From assembly GCA_030150565.1 (NCBI GenBank), contig JASLFR010000051.1, positions 1 through 5,974 of the forward strand: 5,974 nucleotides of DNA, given 5' to 3'. Below the pieces are notes generated by a model. The model searched no databases. It saw only the letters and a program-made list of their open reading frames with translations, and was not told the DNA's origin. This document shows positions 4,630 through 5,974 of the stretch, piece by piece. The position numbers and the translations under genes are program-made. Position 1 is the first letter of the stretch, and each line of letters starts with the position of its first letter. This stretch comes from Cardiobacteriales bacterium (lineage in GTDB: Bacteria; Pseudomonadota; Gammaproteobacteria; Cardiobacteriales; Wohlfahrtiimonadaceae).

Positions 4630-5974
4630 TTACGATCCGTGCCGTCTTCTCAATTTCTCTAACACATCGCTCCACGTTAAAGATTGATCGTGAAGAAGAA
4701 GGGTGGCGTGATAGAGAAGATCTGCCATCTCTGCAACTAACTCAGTGCGATCATTCACCGTTGCCGCAAGCGCCACCTCTACCCCCTCTTCCCCTACCTT
4801 TTGTGCCATTCGCTTCGTTCCTGCAGCGTAGAGAGAAGCGGTGTAAGAGGTATTAGGATCTGCCCCTTTACGCGCCTCTAAGAACTCCTCTAAACGGCTA
4901 AAAAAGACCCAATCAGGCTCTTTAGAGCTCTCTTCAAAGCAGCTCACCTCACCTAAATGGCACGTCTCCCCCACAGGATCAACAAGAATGAGGAGTGCAT
5001 CATTATCACAATCTAGACTCATCTCAATGACATTGAGGAAATTGCCCGATGATTCTCCTTTCGTCCAGAGCCGCTCTTTCGTACGTGAGTAGAAGGTGAC
5101 CCGACCAGAGAGCATCGTCTCCTCAAGCGCTTCAGGATTCATATACCCCATCATCAATACCTCTGAGGAGTAGAAATTCTGAATAATCACAGGGAGCAGG
5201 CCATCTACTTTCTCCCAATCGATTGTGGTTTTATACGCCTCAATCTCCTCAAAAAGCTCATCATCCATCAGCTTAATGCCCGATTGAGAGAGGTAATCCT
5301 TCAAATCGGAGATATTGATTATCCCTTTATGGAACGCAGAGGCGCCCAGTGTGCCATCCACCTTCGCTTCAAGATACGCCTCTTTAAAGTGGCTCATCGC
5401 ACCAGCACCTCCTGATGCAATTAGGGAGATATCACACACTTCCCTCACCTTTTTTAACTGCTCAAGGTCATACCCTTTACGGACACCATCCTGATTCATC
5501 ATATTAAGCACGATCTCCCCTGCGCCTCGTGATTGAACCTCTTTAACCCAATCTAGAGTGCGCCAACGGGTCTGATTGCTGGTCGCCTCATCCCCCGTTA
5601 AGGTATAGACGAAATAATCCCCCTTCTCTTCATCAAAGTAGGAATCGATGCCGATCACAATACGCTCAGCACCAAACTCCTCCACCAATTGGTTGATAAA
5701 GTCAGGGTTTTCAAGCGCGGGGGAGTTAATGGAGATCTTATCTGCACCATGCTCTAATACCGCGCGAGCATCATTTAGAGAGCGAATCCCTCCCGCCACC
5801 GCAAGAGGAATATTGATGACAGAAGCGATCTTAGAGACCCACGATTTATCCACCACCTCTCCCCGTGTTGAAGCAGCAATATCGTAGACCACAAGCTCAT
5901 CGGCCCCTTCATCGCTATAACGCTGGGCGAGCTCAAGAAGATCCCCCATCTTTTCGTGATTCCGAAATTGGGTC
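4630..5974 (-). CDS. hisF-hisIE: HisF-HisIE fusion protein (5' end beyond the window)
   Basis: One open frame of 447 visible codons joins three histidine-biosynthesis activities and is cut by the right edge. Comparison with E. coli HisF suggests about 20 N-terminal residues, including the first catalytic Asp, are missing. Residues 1-235 of the fragment are HisF, the cyclase subunit of imidazole-glycerol-phosphate synthase, which works with the glutaminase HisH. They include QFRNHE at the edge, the second catalytic Asp at 110 (VIGIDSY), and phosphate-binding VAGGI and ASGGAG. A linker begins at Met236. HisI (phosphoribosyl-AMP cyclohydrolase, about 250-345) has [12 protein letters not shown], metal-binding Asp321/323/325, and zinc-ligand Cys322/338/345. 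HisE (phosphoribosyl-ATP pyrophosphatase, about 368-447) has QKVGEEGVE and EMADLLYH. HisF and HisIE are normally separate proteins from adjacent genes. No stop codon or strong internal ribosome binding site lies at the junction. The terminator downstream marks the operon end. Confidence 0.93.
   Translation of the reverse strand, partial: TQFRNHEKMGDLLELAQRYSDEGADELVVYDIAASTRGEVVDKSWVSKIASVINIPLAVAGGIRSLNDARAVLEHGADKISINSPALENPDFINQLVEEFGAERIVIGIDSYFDEEKGDYFVYTLTGDEATSNQTRWRTLDWVKEVQSRGAGEIVLNMMNQDGVRKGYDLEQLKKVREVCDISLIASGGAGAMSHFKEAYLEAKVDGTLGASAFHKGIINISDLKDYLSQSGIKLMDDELFEEIEAYKTTIDWEKVDGLLPVIIQNFYSSEVLMMGYMNPEALEETMLSGRVTFYSRTKERLWTKGESSGNFLNVIEMSLDCDNDALLILVDPVGETCHLGEVSCFEESSKEPDWVFFSRLEEFLEARKGADPNTSYTASLYAAGTKRMAQKVGEEGVEVALAATVNDRTELVAEMADLLYHATLLLHDQSLTWSDVLEKLRRRHGS

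Noticed and set aside
4605..4856. Plus-strand open frame with a proline-rich end
   Set aside because: It is antisense to the HisE domain and the his terminator; the proline runs arise from glutamate codons on the other strand.
5266..5268. Internal ATG as a separate translation start for HisIE
   Set aside because: The bases before it carry no recognisable ribosome binding site, and the HisF frame continues through it, so a fused product is the simpler reading; a minor internal product cannot be excluded.

Overview
This 5,974-base window looks like an ordinary chromosomal stretch of a moderately low-GC gammaproteobacterium. The inferred HisF, HisI/HisE, YffB and WaaC proteins resemble their enterobacterial counterparts closely. 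The presence of a lipopolysaccharide core heptosyltransferase means a Gram-negative envelope. I cannot name the genus from sequence alone. I see no mobile element, CRISPR array, phage gene, tRNA or rRNA.

Layout. (1) 1-306, plus: the last 101 codons of a heptosyltransferase of WaaC type. (2) 411-1040, minus: a small exported protein of unknown function with two cysteines, ending in a terminator (312-354) that lies between the two convergent genes. (3) 1257-2147, minus: a LysR-type regulator, with its own terminator at 1123-1157. (4) 2283-3341, plus: a ten-helix EamA/DMT-family transporter, transcribed divergently from the LysR gene. The 135 bases between them hold two T-N11-A dyads that fit a classical LysR control region. 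A strong terminator follows the transporter. (5) 3816-4451 and 3415-3780, both minus: a probable two-gene unit encoding a COG2910-like NAD(P)-binding protein followed by a YffB/ArsC-like thioredoxin-fold protein with a GTG start. (6) 4630 to the right edge, minus: the end of a histidine operon, in which the cyclase HisF is fused in frame to the bifunctional HisIE protein, followed by a terminator.

How the genes work together. The histidine gene would carry steps 2, 3 and the cyclase half of step 5 of histidine synthesis on one polypeptide. The LysR protein probably controls the neighbouring exporter and its own gene. The remaining genes are housekeeping or uncharacterised. The most notable item is the HisF-HisIE fusion. 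The exported protein at 411-1040 is the only gene whose family I do not recognise.
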